A stretch of 47,732 nt of DNA from Planctomycetota bacterium (GCA_016179685.1 JACPCR010000109.1:1-47732), one strand, 5' to 3'. Positions 33,280 to 41,270 are shown, numbered from the stretch's first letter. A program made the numbers and translations. The notes: generated by a model not told the origin, from the sequence alone.

Positions 33280-34382
33280 TAAGAGTAAATCTGTTCGTAC
33301 AGCTCCGCATTGACGATCTGCTGAAGCCGCCGTAAGCCCCGGTCCTTATACCGCCGAACGATCTCCTTCGAAGTCAAGCCCAGCATCGGCGCAATGTTCT
33401 TCAAGGAGATCGGTGCACCGTTTACCCCGAAGAAGTAGGTCACCGCGATACGCTCCTTCTCCGGCAGCTTCTCCAGGGCTTCCTCGATGGTCTTCCAGAG
33501 CCCGGGCAGAAGCCGTGTCCTCGTTTTCTTCGCATCTTCCTCGGTGTCCGCAAAAAACCCTTCCTGGTCCGTCCGGAACGTCTTCAGCAGCTCGTTCTCC
33601 CGAGGGATCGTGCGAGCGAAATTCTTGACGACCACCCAGGTCGCATACGTGCTGAACCGGTTCTTCCGCAGGTAATCAAAATTCTCCACGGCACGCATCA
33701 GCGAGTTATTCCCTTCGCTCACCAGCTCCTCATACGAGAAATTCTTCCCGAGGTGCAGGCGGACCACGCGGCGCACGAGCCCGAGGTTGGCCTCGATCAT
33801 CCGATTGCGGCAGACGAGGGCAATCCGCTTGTAGAAATTCACCCTCTCGACGACCTCGCTTCGGTCCGGACTGTCCGCATGGACCCGCGTTAATCGGGTG
33901 ACCTGGTACTTGCAATAGTTGTAGCAGCGAAAGAGGTCCACTTCCGCCGCCGCCGTCAAAATGCCCGACCCGGAGTCCTGGCAAGCGGCCCCGCCCGCTC
34001 GAAGGATGGAAACATCTGAGTCCTTCTCGTCGAATATCGTCTCATAGTAATACGCCGGCTCGGGCTCGAGGTCCGACGCCGGGGCGGACGGGGAAGGCAC
34101 GCCCGCATCTTCCTGCCTCGATGCGCCCAGCGGCTGGATTTCCGATAGCAACAGGTCCAGGTCCGCCCGCACCTTCTCCGCCGCAAAACACTGACCCGTG
34201 TCCTGGTCGATACAGTAGCCGAGAATCCGGTAGCGGATGTAATCAAAAGGGTAATCGCGGTCGCCTTTCAGCTCCTGGAGTAGCTGCCGGATGCGCCGCA
34301 CGTATTTCGAACGCGCTTTAGGAGGCGCGATGCCCAACCTGTAAGAAAGCTGGGCAATGTAAGGAATATGAAATTCAGCCAT
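33279..34382 (-). CDS. RNA polymerase sigma-70 family factor with long N-terminal extension
   Basis: 367 residues from the ATG of MAEFHIPYIAQ; a GTG three codons earlier is possible. Region 2 is clear: EANLGLVRRVVRLHLGKN, FSYEELVSEGNNSLMRAVEN and FSTYATWVVVKNFAR. Region 4 (~295-360) contains LEKLPEKERIAVTYFFGV and the helix-turn-helix LKNIAPMLGLTSKEIVRRYK. The first ~60 residues (APPKARSKYVRRIRQLLQEL, then YPFDYIRYRILGY) match the extension of planctomycete sigma factors. The middle has an acidic linker. It directs RNA polymerase to a subset of promoters; which ones cannot be read from here. It has its own promoter at 34489-34517. Confidence 0.9.
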   Translation of the reverse strand: MAEFHIPYIAQLSYRLGIAPPKARSKYVRRIRQLLQELKGDRDYPFDYIRYRILGYCIDQDTGQCFAAEKVRADLDLLLSEIQPLGASRQEDAGVPSPSAPASDLEPEPAYYYETIFDEKDSDVSILRAGGAACQDSGSGILTAAAEVDLFRCYNYCKYQVTRLTRVHADSPDRSEVVERVNFYKRIALVCRNRMIEANLGLVRRVVRLHLGKNFSYEELVSEGNNSLMRAVENFDYLRKNRFSTYATWVVVKNFARTIPRENELLKTFRTDQEGFFADTEEDAKKTRTRLLPGLWKTIEEALEKLPEKERIAVTYFFGVNGAPISLKNIAPMLGLTSKEIVRRYKDRGLRRLQQIVNAELYEQIYS

Positions 34383-34488
34383 GAACTTCACCCATCGCGG
34401 GCCTCGTTTCCGGCGTCCTTACCTGCATCGCACCGGAAACGCATCCAACCGCAGGATCGGCGGGAAGTCCTGTTGACCACCCATCGTG

Positions 34489-34517
34489 ATTATAGGAGAC
34501 GAAACGGTACGAAGCAA
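34489..34517 (-). promoter_or_regulatory. Candidate sigma-70 promoter for the sigma factor gene
   Basis: On the minus strand TTGCTT, 17 bases, then a perfect TATAAT, with the start codon about 105 bases downstream. Confidence 0.55.
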
Positions 34518-34525
34518 GAACTCTC

Positions 34526-35119
34526 TTGCAGCCGATTGCGGCGAAAGAAGACCCCTGTTACCATCGCGGCACTTTACCTTTTCTCGTCCCTTCTCGCAAG
34601 CCCTTGGAAACCAAAAGTTTATTTGACTCACTGACCGACCAAGCCATCTCACGCTGGCTCGACCTGTTTGCCGTATTGAGCGTATTGGCCGGCATCGCCT
34701 TCGGCTGGGTTGCTGGCCGCGTCTGGAAGCCTTCGGCCCGTTACCTCGTCCTCGGCGCGCTTGCCGGCCTGATCGGGCCCGCCCTGGCGCTGAGCTGGCA
34801 CGTCGTGGACGCTCGAACCAGTTACTGGGACTATACTTACAGAGAACAAAATCCGGGCAGGGAAAGACTTCTCTGGCCCGTTATTGGCGCCGGAAAACTC
34901 GACTCCGTCCGCAATCTCGCCGCACTCGCCGTAGGTTTCATCTTGGCTGGGCTTGCCGCCGGCTTCGCTTGCGGCCGCGTTCTGAATTGGGTCGATCGGA
35001 AATACCCGGCGGCCGCCGGAACACCCATGTCCCCTGGCGCTTCTGAGAACGTCGCCAAGCCTCCTGAGGGTTGCGGCAGTGGCGCAGTGTCCGACATCCC
35101 TCTGAAACCTGAAACCTGA
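34526..35119 (+). CDS. Small integral membrane protein, unknown function
   Basis: Up to 197 residues; the open frame has no early ATG, and the start is probably TTG at 34526 or 34604, so the first ~27 residues are uncertain. Three hydrophobic helices are visible: ~45-62 (LFAVLSVLAGIAFGWVAG), ~72-90 (YLVLGALAGLIGPALALSW) and ~130-150 (NLAALAVGFILAGLAAGFAC). The loop between the second and third is hydrophilic with WDYTYREQNPGRERL. The C-terminal tail is Pro/Gly-rich and probably not folded; its last bases run into a TGAAACC microrepeat. No family is recognised. It is divergent from the sigma factor gene. Confidence 0.5.
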   Translation: MQPIAAKEDPCYHRGTLPFLVPSRKPLETKSLFDSLTDQAISRWLDLFAVLSVLAGIAFGWVAGRVWKPSARYLVLGALAGLIGPALALSWHVVDARTSYWDYTYREQNPGRERLLWPVIGAGKLDSVRNLAALAVGFILAGLAAGFACGRVLNWVDRKYPAAAGTPMSPGASENVAKPPEGCGSGAVSDIPLKPET

Positions 35120-35180
35120 AACCGTTACGACGCGCCGGCTGAGGTATGCCACACCTCCACCGCCGTGTCGTAGGCCTCCC

Positions 35181-36008
35181 ATGCGGCTGCTCATCAACAC
35201 CATCATGCTGGAGAAGACGCGCTGGGCCGCGGAAAAACGGGCCGATCCTGACTTGCTGGACCTGTTGCCCCGCATTGCCGCGTGCAGCGGTTACCGGCAA
35301 GTCGAGGTCTGGCAGTACCACGTCTCCTCGAAATCGCTTGGCGACGTGGCGAAAATTCGGGAAGCCGGATGCCGTCTCGGCCTTGCCTTCCCCATCGTGG
35401 GTGCCTATCCCCTTATCAACCGCGTCGGGGCCGAGAAACAGGAACAGTTTGATCGCCTACGCCACGTGCTCGACTGCGCCCACGCGCTCGGCTCGCAGGT
35501 CGTCAAGTTCTTCGCCGCCGGCGTCGCTAGCGCCCGGGCCGCGGAGGACGACTGGCTCAGAGCGGGCGAATTCATCCGGGAGGCCCTTGACGCGGCCGCG
35601 TCCCGTGGACTCCTGATGACCGTCGAGGCCCATGGGCAAACGTTGGGAGACAGCGTCCCCAGCCTCAAGCGCCTCCTCGATGTTGCCCGCCGCACCAACC
35701 TCAAAATTTGCTTCCAGCCGTTCGATTTCGATTCCCTGGAGCAAACCCTCAGCGACTACGATGCCCTCCGGCCAGATGTCTTGCACGTCCATCTGCAGAA
35801 TCGGAAGGGGAAGGAGATGAGCCTGCTGTCCGAAGGCGACCTGGACTACCGTGCATTTCTTGCGCACGTCCAGCAGTCCGCCTTCGACGATTACCTGTGC
35901 GTCGAGTTCACCCGAGACATCATCCAGGCAGGGGTCTTCGACGTCGACCGCGTCTTGGCCAATGCGGAAAAAGACCGGCTGTTCGTGGAGAAGGTCTGGC
36001 GGGGATAG
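35181..36008 (+). CDS. Xylose isomerase-like TIM barrel (sugar phosphate isomerase/epimerase family)
   Basis: 275 residues, the usual length. The barrel pattern is typical: YRQVEVWQYHVSS at strand 2, ALGSQVVKFFAAG at strand 4, GLLMTVEAHGQTLGDS at strand 5 with metal-ligand Glu and His, LKICFQPFDFDS at strand 6, VLHVHLQNRKGKEMS at strand 7 with His ligands, and DYLCVEFTRDII at strand 8. These are the positions of the metal site in AP_endonuc_2 enzymes, which isomerise or epimerise sugars. The substrate is unknown. The ATG directly follows CCTCCC. It follows the membrane protein by 61 bp. Its stop codon overlaps a MITE-end-like sequence. Confidence 0.85.
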   Translation: MRLLINTIMLEKTRWAAEKRADPDLLDLLPRIAACSGYRQVEVWQYHVSSKSLGDVAKIREAGCRLGLAFPIVGAYPLINRVGAEKQEQFDRLRHVLDCAHALGSQVVKFFAAGVASARAAEDDWLRAGEFIREALDAAASRGLLMTVEAHGQTLGDSVPSLKRLLDVARRTNLKICFQPFDFDSLEQTLSDYDALRPDVLHVHLQNRKGKEMSLLSEGDLDYRAFLAHVQQSAFDDYLCVEFTRDIIQAGVFDVDRVLANAEKDRLFVEKVWRG

Positions 36009-36025
36009 CTTCTCAGTAAGTTCAC
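36006..36025 (+). repeat. MITE-end-like sequence overlapping stop codon
   Basis: TAGCTTCTCAGTAAGTTCAC matches the left terminal repeat of the 47.2-kb element (TAACTTCTCAATAAGTTCGG) at about 16 of 18 positions, beginning in the isomerase stop codon. No second arm is seen nearby. The following 36009-36506 space holds small palindromes and repeats listed separately, but no gene I can support. Confidence 0.45.
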
Positions 36026-36202
36026 GTAGAACGATCGTCTCAAGTCTTAACAGTCTCGCAATTTCAATCGCGTGGCTAAGATGAAAGCATTACACGGATT
36101 AGGAACGTTTGAGGGCGAAGCCCAGGATAAAAGTCTTTGGAAAGGGGTGCGGGGAATAACCCTTCTACTTAAGAAGAAGTCCGCAACCCAAGTTGGAGTG
36201 AC

Positions 36203-36285
36203 GGTCTGCCTGCCCTGTCTGCGTGCGTGCCGCACGCACAGGCAGGCGCGCCGCTTTGCTGCGCGGCGCAGACAGGCTTTAGCCG
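36203..36285 (+). repeat. Two adjacent GC-rich palindromes of the CCTGTCTGC family
   Basis: The first centres on TGCGTGCGTGCCGCACGCA and is bounded by CCTG / CAGG; the second on GCGCCGCTTTGCTGCGCGGC. Smaller relatives with CCTG.CTGC ... GCAGGCAGG lie at 43342-43368 and 43489-43516. Confidence 0.55.
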
Positions 36286-36322
36286 TTGTCCGAGCAGCGC
36301 CACGTCGGCCACCCAGACCCTA

Positions 36323-36376
36323 GTTTCTCTCGGTCACAACGAAGCAAGTCCGCGCGCTTCGTAAACCGCGCTCCCA
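36323..36376 (+). repeat. 54-bp dispersed repeat, copy 2
   Basis: Matches 14548-14601 at about 44 of 54 positions by eye, same orientation. Begins GTTTCTC and ends CGCTCCCA in both. Confidence 0.6.
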
Positions 36377-36422
36377 GCGGGATCTTCGAAGGAGGGCTTC
36401 GCCGAATCGCTGAATCGAAGAC

Positions 36423-36534
36423 CCCGTTGAATCACGACAGCATGTCGGCCAGCTTCTTTGCCTCGATGGCGGCCGGCTTGGAACACCTCCACGGCGTCCC
36501 GTTGAATCACGACAGCATGTCGGCCAGCTTCTTT
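36423..36534 (-). repeat. Exact 37-bp direct repeat at the 3' end of the nucleotidyltransferase gene
   Basis: Positions 36423-36459 and 36498-36534 are identical, 75 bp apart. The second covers the last codons and stop of the nucleotidyltransferase (KKLADMLS-stop); the first lies 48 bp past the stop and would encode the same ending if in frame with coding sequence. Confidence 0.9.
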
Positions 36535-37073
36535 TCCAGGTTTTCGGACACCCCCAGCACCGGCGCCCACTTGCGGAGATAGTTCTTGTCCACCTCGGGA
36601 CTTACACAAAGAATATCCGTCACGTCGGCAAGGTCACGGTCGCGTCCGGCGATCAATTTGTGGAGAATGAGGTCCTCGGGAGAAATGAACCAGGCCTCGC
36701 TGCCGTTCGCCTTCATGCGGACTCTGCGCTGAAAAGCTTCTTTTTGATAGGTAGTCGTCACGAGGAACATGTCCACCCGGACGTCTTTCCCTTCGATATA
36801 TCGAACGACTCCAAAATTTCTCATTCCCGCTAGACGGTCTGTGAAGCCCCTTTCATGAGCTTCCGACACGGAGAATCCTTCCTTTCTTAAATTTTCGCAA
36901 AGTCCAGGGATGTTTTCAGGCTCGACCGCCAAAGTGAAGTCAAGGTCGTAAGTTGGGCGAGGAATACCCCAGAGCCGGACCGCGACGCCACCCATGATCA
37001 AGTAGGGAATACCGTGCCTCTCAAAAAAGAGAACCAGGTCCTCCAACATGGGTTGGAGCAGAAAATCGCTCAT
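36507..37073 (-). CDS. Nucleotidyltransferase of the AbiEii-like superfamily (toxin-like)
   Basis: 188 residues. The N-terminal half carries the nucleotidyltransferase core: YLIMGGVAVRLWGIPRPTYD followed by LDFTLAV, with the GG..A..L.G..R.T.D.D motif, and VDMFLVTT. The central DLILHKLIAGRDRDLADVTD is a typical helical region of these transferases. Proteins of this superfamily act as toxins in type IV toxin-antitoxin or abortive-infection systems, or as tRNA-modifying nucleotidyltransferases. The start overlaps the upstream small gene by four bases (ATGA), so both are translationally coupled. The 3' end has been duplicated. Function is a prediction. Confidence 0.8.
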   Translation of the reverse strand: MSDFLLQPMLEDLVLFFERHGIPYLIMGGVAVRLWGIPRPTYDLDFTLAVEPENIPGLCENLRKEGFSVSEAHERGFTDRLAGMRNFGVVRYIEGKDVRVDMFLVTTTYQKEAFQRRVRMKANGSEAWFISPEDLILHKLIAGRDRDLADVTDILCVSPEVDKNYLRKWAPVLGVSENLEKKLADMLS

Positions 37074-37273
37074 GGCAATTCACTGAACTTTTTTGCAAGT
37101 CTTTGTGTTCCCTCGTCGTGCAGACGGCGGATGTACTCCCACCGCTTCTTTGCCCGCTCCGGCCCGTCGGCGTCCAGACAGTGCCAGGCGTAAGCGGAAA
37201 GTTCGAGGAAAAGCTTGTAGCGCTTCTGCGGCCCCATCTCCCGATATCGCCGGATTTCATCCTCGGAATGCAT
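37070..37273 (-). CDS. Small helical protein, putative antitoxin partner
   Basis: 67 residues starting MHSEDEIRRYREMG with AGGAGA upstream. Mostly helical and charged, with two Trp residues (YAWHCLDADGPERAKKRWEY). No known domain. The position, small size, four-base overlap and co-orientation with the nucleotidyltransferase suggest a regulator or antitoxin for it, which is inference. Confidence 0.65.
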   Translation of the reverse strand: MHSEDEIRRYREMGPQKRYKLFLELSAYAWHCLDADGPERAKKRWEYIRRLHDEGTQRLAKKFSELP

Positions 37274-37387
37274 GGCTGTTCTCCTGTCGCCAGCTTCTGA
37301 GCGCCTGGCCGCAACAAGGGAAAATATCCCACGGATTCAGGAAAACCACGGATAAGAAAAAATGATCGGAAGGGTTTCGCGTTCTCT

Positions 37388-39868
37388 CTAGTTAACCGCG
37401 TTGAAGGCCGGGCGCAACAACCTTTGCCCGAGCGCTCGGAGCGAGGCCGAGGAGCGCAGGAGGACCGCCGGGGGCCGCGCGTGGGCGTAGTAGGTGGCCG
37501 TGAAATCCCGGCCCATGCCCGCGGGCAGGAGACGCGCGTCCCGGAAGGCGCTGAGGGCACGGACTCCGGGCTCAAAGGCGCTGCCCTGCGCCGCGGTCGC
37601 AATGAAGCAGCCTCCTCCGCCGCCTGAGGCCGTGCCGCCGATCACCGTCACCTCCAGATTGCCCGATTTCGTCACGCCGCCGCCAGTGGCCGTGATGGTC
37701 ACCTTCTGGGGAAGGCCCACCTGCCGCGTCGCCACATCGAAGGTCACGGAGGTTGCCGAGCCAGGGATCACCACGCTGGAGGGGACCGAGGCAGTGCTGG
37801 CATCGCTGCTGGCCAAAGTCACCGTCAGGCCCGTCGAGGGCGCAGGAGAAGAAATGGTAATGGTCCCCGTGGCCGCTTGACCGCCGGGCACCGGCGACGG
37901 ATTGAACGCGATCGATTCCAGGGTGGGCACGGTGATGATCAGATTCGCGGAGACCGATGCGCCTCCGCTGCTCGCCGAGACCGTCACGGTGGTCAGGGCG
38001 AGAACCTCCGCGGTTTGGACGGTGAAGGTGTTGGCCTGTTGCTGGGTAGGGATGGTGACGCTGGCGGGGACCGGGGCCGAGGCCGGATCGCTGCTCTGCA
38101 GCGTCACGACCAAGTTCCCCTTGAGGACCTTGCCATTGAGCGTAACGGTGCCAGTGGTCGAGGCGCCCCCGGCGACCGGGTTCGGCGTAAACGATAGGGA
38201 CGACAGGGATGGGTCTGCGAGGCTGTTGAACGCGGCCAGGGCGTCGATGCGGCCGCTGCCGGCTACCAGGTCGTAGCCCGGCGTGTTGATGTCCACCGCC
38301 GTATTTTGCAACGCGGTCGTGATCTCCGCCGGTGTCAAGCTCGACCGTGCGGATTTCAGCAGCGCCGCGACCGCGGCCACGTGCGGGGCCGCCGCCGAGG
38401 TGCCGAAGAAGGGGCTGGGAAAGCCGCCCGCCCCCGTCACCGTCACCGCATCGATCGCACAGGCCTCCGGCTTGTTGCGGCTCACCTGGGCCGGGAAGAA
38501 GATCAGCGATGGCCCCTGGCTGCTGAAGGTCTCCACCGTGTCGTTGCCCGGATCGCTCGCGGAAATGGCCCCCGTGGCGAAGGCCGCGACGCTGGCCTGC
38601 TGGCCGATGATGGCCCCGGCAGGAACGCCAAATTCATTCAGTTGCACCAACCCGGCTGGCAAGACGAAAAATTCCAGCCGCCGATTGCTTCCTGAAAAGC
38701 GATCGATCACGATGTCGGCCGTCGTGTCCGCCACGGCCGTGCCGAGCTGAATGGCCTCAATCGGACTATCGTTGCCATCCTGCTGCGTGGCGGAAGCTCC
38801 AAAAAGCTGCGTGCCGTCCGAGGAAAACAGATACAGGTCGTAATCGTCCCCCGAGCTGCCGAAGGCATTGCTCCATTCGAGGACGATCACTGCCGCAGTC
38901 CCTGCCGGGATGGTGATCCGGCACTGGAAGTCGCCGTTCCCGAAATCGTGAACATTGGTGAGATTCTGGCCCGCGACCGTCCGCTGCCCCAATCCAGAGA
39001 AGTCCGCTTCGTAATGCACGTCGGAATGGTTGCCCGCCGCCGAACAATAAAACACACCGGCGTTGACCGTCGCCGTCACTTCCTGGGCGATGGGACCGTC
39101 CTCAAAATAGGGCTCTCCGAAAAATCCAAGGTCATCGATGATGACTTGGCAGTTGAGATTCCTCAGAGCCCTGATCGCATTCACCATATCCAGAGAAGTT
39201 GAGGGGCCAGCAAATGCCAGCGACGCGCCCGGGGCAAGGTCGTGAATAATCTCGAGCATCGCCGTGCCCTCGTCGCCGCTGCCCTGAAATCCCGTGGCAA
39301 TCTCGATGGCCGCCGGCAGGTCCCCGCTGTTGATGGCGCTCTGGCGGTTGTCCACCCCATCCGAGAGCACGCCGACCTTGACCCCGCTTCCGGTGAAGCC
39401 GAGGGCCCGCAGGTCATTCGCGTTCAAGATCGCGTCTCCTTCCGAGTTGACCGACCCGGTCATGGGCATCGCATAGTCGGGTGTCCGAATGGAGCGGACC
39501 GAAGCCAGTTGCGATAGTCCGTCGAAATCCCTGAAGGAGAGCCATCCCTGGACCACCTTACCCGGGTCGTAGGACGTCTCCACTTTCAGACCCCGAGCCT
39601 TCAGCCTGTCCAGGGTCTCCGCATCCAGGTCTTGCAAATAAACGTAGACTTGCACCTCGCCCTGATCGTTGACCCGGAGAAACTGGTTTGAGTGGCGGGA
39701 CATCCCATCCGGATGAGGTTGGTATTCGTCGCGCTCGAGTTGGTCGTGCAGACCTCGCAAGATGGAATGAATCTTGTTCGTGTCGTCCCCAGCGTCCATC
39801 TTTGCGGCCACGAACAGCCCTGTGGCCAGCATGATGCGGAGGCCAAATATAAAACCTCGATCGTTCAT
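37388..39868 (-). CDS. S8/S53-type serine protease with Ig-like repeats and CFI-box C-terminus
   Basis: 826 residues with an N-terminal hydrophobic segment (LRIMLATGLFVAA) acting as a signal peptide. The catalytic domain (~120-550) has Asp170 in VKVGVLSDGVD, Glu200 in GDEGTAMLEIIHD (where subtilisins have the His of HGT), Asn280 in CSAAGN and Ser491 in FFGTSAAAPHV. This Asp/Glu/Ser set resembles S53-like (sedolisin) peptidases. A PPC-like beta domain sits within it (~320-405). Two or three Ig-like repeats follow (SFTPNPVAGGAS, AFNPSPVPGGQA), then a Gly linker and CFIATAAQGSAFEPGVRALS with FRDARLLPAG: the CFI-box tail, hydrophobic at the end. It is 127 bp downstream of a DUF3187-like gene. Confidence 0.85.
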   Translation of the reverse strand: MNDRGFIFGLRIMLATGLFVAAKMDAGDDTNKIHSILRGLHDQLERDEYQPHPDGMSRHSNQFLRVNDQGEVQVYVYLQDLDAETLDRLKARGLKVETSYDPGKVVQGWLSFRDFDGLSQLASVRSIRTPDYAMPMTGSVNSEGDAILNANDLRALGFTGSGVKVGVLSDGVDNRQSAINSGDLPAAIEIATGFQGSGDEGTAMLEIIHDLAPGASLAFAGPSTSLDMVNAIRALRNLNCQVIIDDLGFFGEPYFEDGPIAQEVTATVNAGVFYCSAAGNHSDVHYEADFSGLGQRTVAGQNLTNVHDFGNGDFQCRITIPAGTAAVIVLEWSNAFGSSGDDYDLYLFSSDGTQLFGASATQQDGNDSPIEAIQLGTAVADTTADIVIDRFSGSNRRLEFFVLPAGLVQLNEFGVPAGAIIGQQASVAAFATGAISASDPGNDTVETFSSQGPSLIFFPAQVSRNKPEACAIDAVTVTGAGGFPSPFFGTSAAAPHVAAVAALLKSARSSLTPAEITTALQNTAVDINTPGYDLVAGSGRIDALAAFNSLADPSLSSLSFTPNPVAGGASTTGTVTLNGKVLKGNLVVTLQSSDPASAPVPASVTIPTQQQANTFTVQTAEVLALTTVTVSASSGGASVSANLIITVPTLESIAFNPSPVPGGQAATGTITISSPAPSTGLTVTLASSDASTASVPSSVVIPGSATSVTFDVATRQVGLPQKVTITATGGGVTKSGNLEVTVIGGTASGGGGGCFIATAAQGSAFEPGVRALSAFRDARLLPAGMGRDFTATYYAHARPPAVLLRSSASLRALGQRLLRPAFNAVN

Positions 39869-39877
39869 AAGCGGCCA

Positions 39878-39925
39878 ATTTACAAACAGTTAAACCGGAA
39901 TAGCTTGTCTTCTAAATTTGTAAAT
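39878..39925 (-). promoter_or_regulatory. Inverted repeat upstream of the protease gene
   Basis: ATTTACAAA and TTTGTAAAT are 9-bp inverted arms 30 bases apart, 10 bases before the protease start codon. It could be an operator or a UTR hairpin; no strong -35/-10 pair accompanies it. Confidence 0.35.
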
Positions 39926-39952
39926 GAAATGATTATGGAGGATGGGCTTTTG

Positions 39953-39996
39953 AGATTCGAGGACGGAAGTGCGGATGCACTTCCGTCCTCGAATCT
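39953..39996 (-). terminator. 20-bp hairpin after the DUF3187-like gene, shared core
   Basis: Perfect 20-bp stem with a GGAT loop at the gene end, overlapping the stop codon by one base. Its central GGAAGTGCGGATGCACTTCC is related to the core of the efp leader hairpin at 44326-44373 with compensating changes. No T-tract follows. Confidence 0.65.
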
Positions 39997-40955
39997 TAGA
40001 GCTGATAGGCAAGGCCAACAAAGGCCGTAAAATCTGCAGCATCCGAAGTAATACCGGGTCCAAGACCTAATTCAAAAGAGAAGCGCCGCCGCGGATACCA
40101 TCGAAGGCCCACGAGCGCCGAGACGGGCGTGCCCTCCAGCCCCTCGAGGCTGCCTTGAACGTCTCGGAATGGGTTGAGATACCCGAAGGCCTGGGCCCCG
40201 ACGGCGAGAACGTCAGGCTTGATCTCGAACATGTACGAGAGCCCGACGCTGACCACGTCCTGCAGGTCCACGTTCGCCTCCTGCCGGAATATCTCATGCT
40301 CGCCGACGGTGGTGTAGTTCAAATTGGCGTGCCAGATGCCCCAATCGAGGTCCAGGGTCCAAAGCAGGCCCCCGGAGTAATCGAAAGCGCCCGTCGAGTG
40401 CACGTCCTTCGTGTCGCCCACCGGCGTTTTCACCGCAGCTCGGATGGCCAGGCCCGTCCCTTCGCGCTCGCCTCCCCAGAACTGGAATTTCGCCTCGAGC
40501 ACCGGGTCCGTCACCTCCCGGTCCGCCTCCACGTTGGTGAAGAACGACTGGCCGTTCGTAACCGCGAGGACATCCTCGCTATAGGCCGTAAAGGAAAAGT
40601 CGACGGAAAGGTCCAGATAACTCAGGACCCCGTAAGCCAGCCTCAAGTGGCTCTCATAGGTCTCGCCGCTGATGTCGATGCCATCGGTTCCGGAGACCTC
40701 TTTGAAGTTATTGTCCGTGATCTCCGTGGAAAGGTCCGCCCGGAAACCTCTCTTTCCCAGCGTGATCGCCGATTCCATGCCCGGAATCAGGACCAGGTTG
40801 CTCAGCCCGTCATTCCCGCCCGCCCGGAAGGGGGCCAGCAAGCTGGCCTTGTCCGGCGCTTCGGCAGTCGCCGAAGCCAGGCCAGCCAGGAAAGAAAAAA
40901 TCAAAATGGGCCGCCGACAAGCCGATAACCGCCCAGAATGGATGCTCGTTATCAA
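39996..40955 (-). CDS. DUF3187-like outer-membrane beta-barrel protein, second copy
   Basis: 319 residues, clearly homologous to the protein at 23186-24157. Signal peptide ILIFSFLAGLASATAEA. Shared features: LAPFRAGGNDGLSNLVLIPG, FQFWGG, LDLDWGIWHANLNYTTVG, VSVGLSYMFEI, NPFRDVQGSLEGLEGTPVSA and a final FELGLGPGITSDAADF with an aromatic end (YQL). The alternating strand pattern and terminal aromatic residue indicate an outer-membrane barrel. As with the first copy, it precedes a CFI-box protein. It has its own good promoter and a strong hairpin at its 3' end. Confidence 0.65.
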   Translation of the reverse strand: MITSIHSGRLSACRRPILIFSFLAGLASATAEAPDKASLLAPFRAGGNDGLSNLVLIPGMESAITLGKRGFRADLSTEITDNNFKEVSGTDGIDISGETYESHLRLAYGVLSYLDLSVDFSFTAYSEDVLAVTNGQSFFTNVEADREVTDPVLEAKFQFWGGEREGTGLAIRAAVKTPVGDTKDVHSTGAFDYSGGLLWTLDLDWGIWHANLNYTTVGEHEIFRQEANVDLQDVVSVGLSYMFEIKPDVLAVGAQAFGYLNPFRDVQGSLEGLEGTPVSALVGLRWYPRRRFSFELGLGPGITSDAADFTAFVGLAYQL

Positions 40956-40987
40956 AGGATGCCCCTCCCGGGTAGAAACTTTGGAAC

Positions 40988-41016
40988 ATTATTGTCAGAC
41001 GCCGCCCCCATTTCAA
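40988..41016 (-). promoter_or_regulatory. Strong sigma-70-type promoter for the second DUF3187-like gene
   Basis: On the minus strand TTGAAA, 17 bases, AATAAT (5 of 6 in each box), about 33 bases before the start codon. The remaining 41017-41148 stretch shows no feature. Confidence 0.65.
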
Positions 41017-41148
41017 CTTCGTCTTGACTCGCCGTCCTGATGCAACTATCTTCTGCCTTGCTTTAGACTCCCCGGATTATCACTTCCCCGCGCCGCGCCC
41101 ACTGCATGGGCATCCGGTGAGTAGCCGGCGGGCACCCGGCGGAAATTG

Positions 41149-41249
41149 AAAGGTGTCAGGTTTCGGGTGTCAGTTGATTCCTGATTCCTGAACCCTGACA
41201 CCTTTTCCAGCCTTGTCGGGTTTCGGGCTTTGCCCGCCTTAAGTTTTCT
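41149..41249 (+). repeat. Composite dispersed repeat, copy 2
   Basis: AAAGGTGTCAGG and CCTGACACCTTT form a 12-bp hairpin with GTTGATTCCTGA in the loop, followed by CCTTGTCGGGTTTCGGGC and GCCCGCCTTAAG. Same two modules and order as at 2298-2410. It directly precedes the aminotransferase. Confidence 0.65.
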
Positions 41250-41270
41250 AAGCCCCGGAACGAAACTTCT

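Noticed and set aside
36334..36609. 91-codon minus-strand frame with a duplicated GKEAGRHAVVIQR segment
   Set aside because: It is an out-of-frame reading of the duplicated nucleotidyltransferase 3' end.
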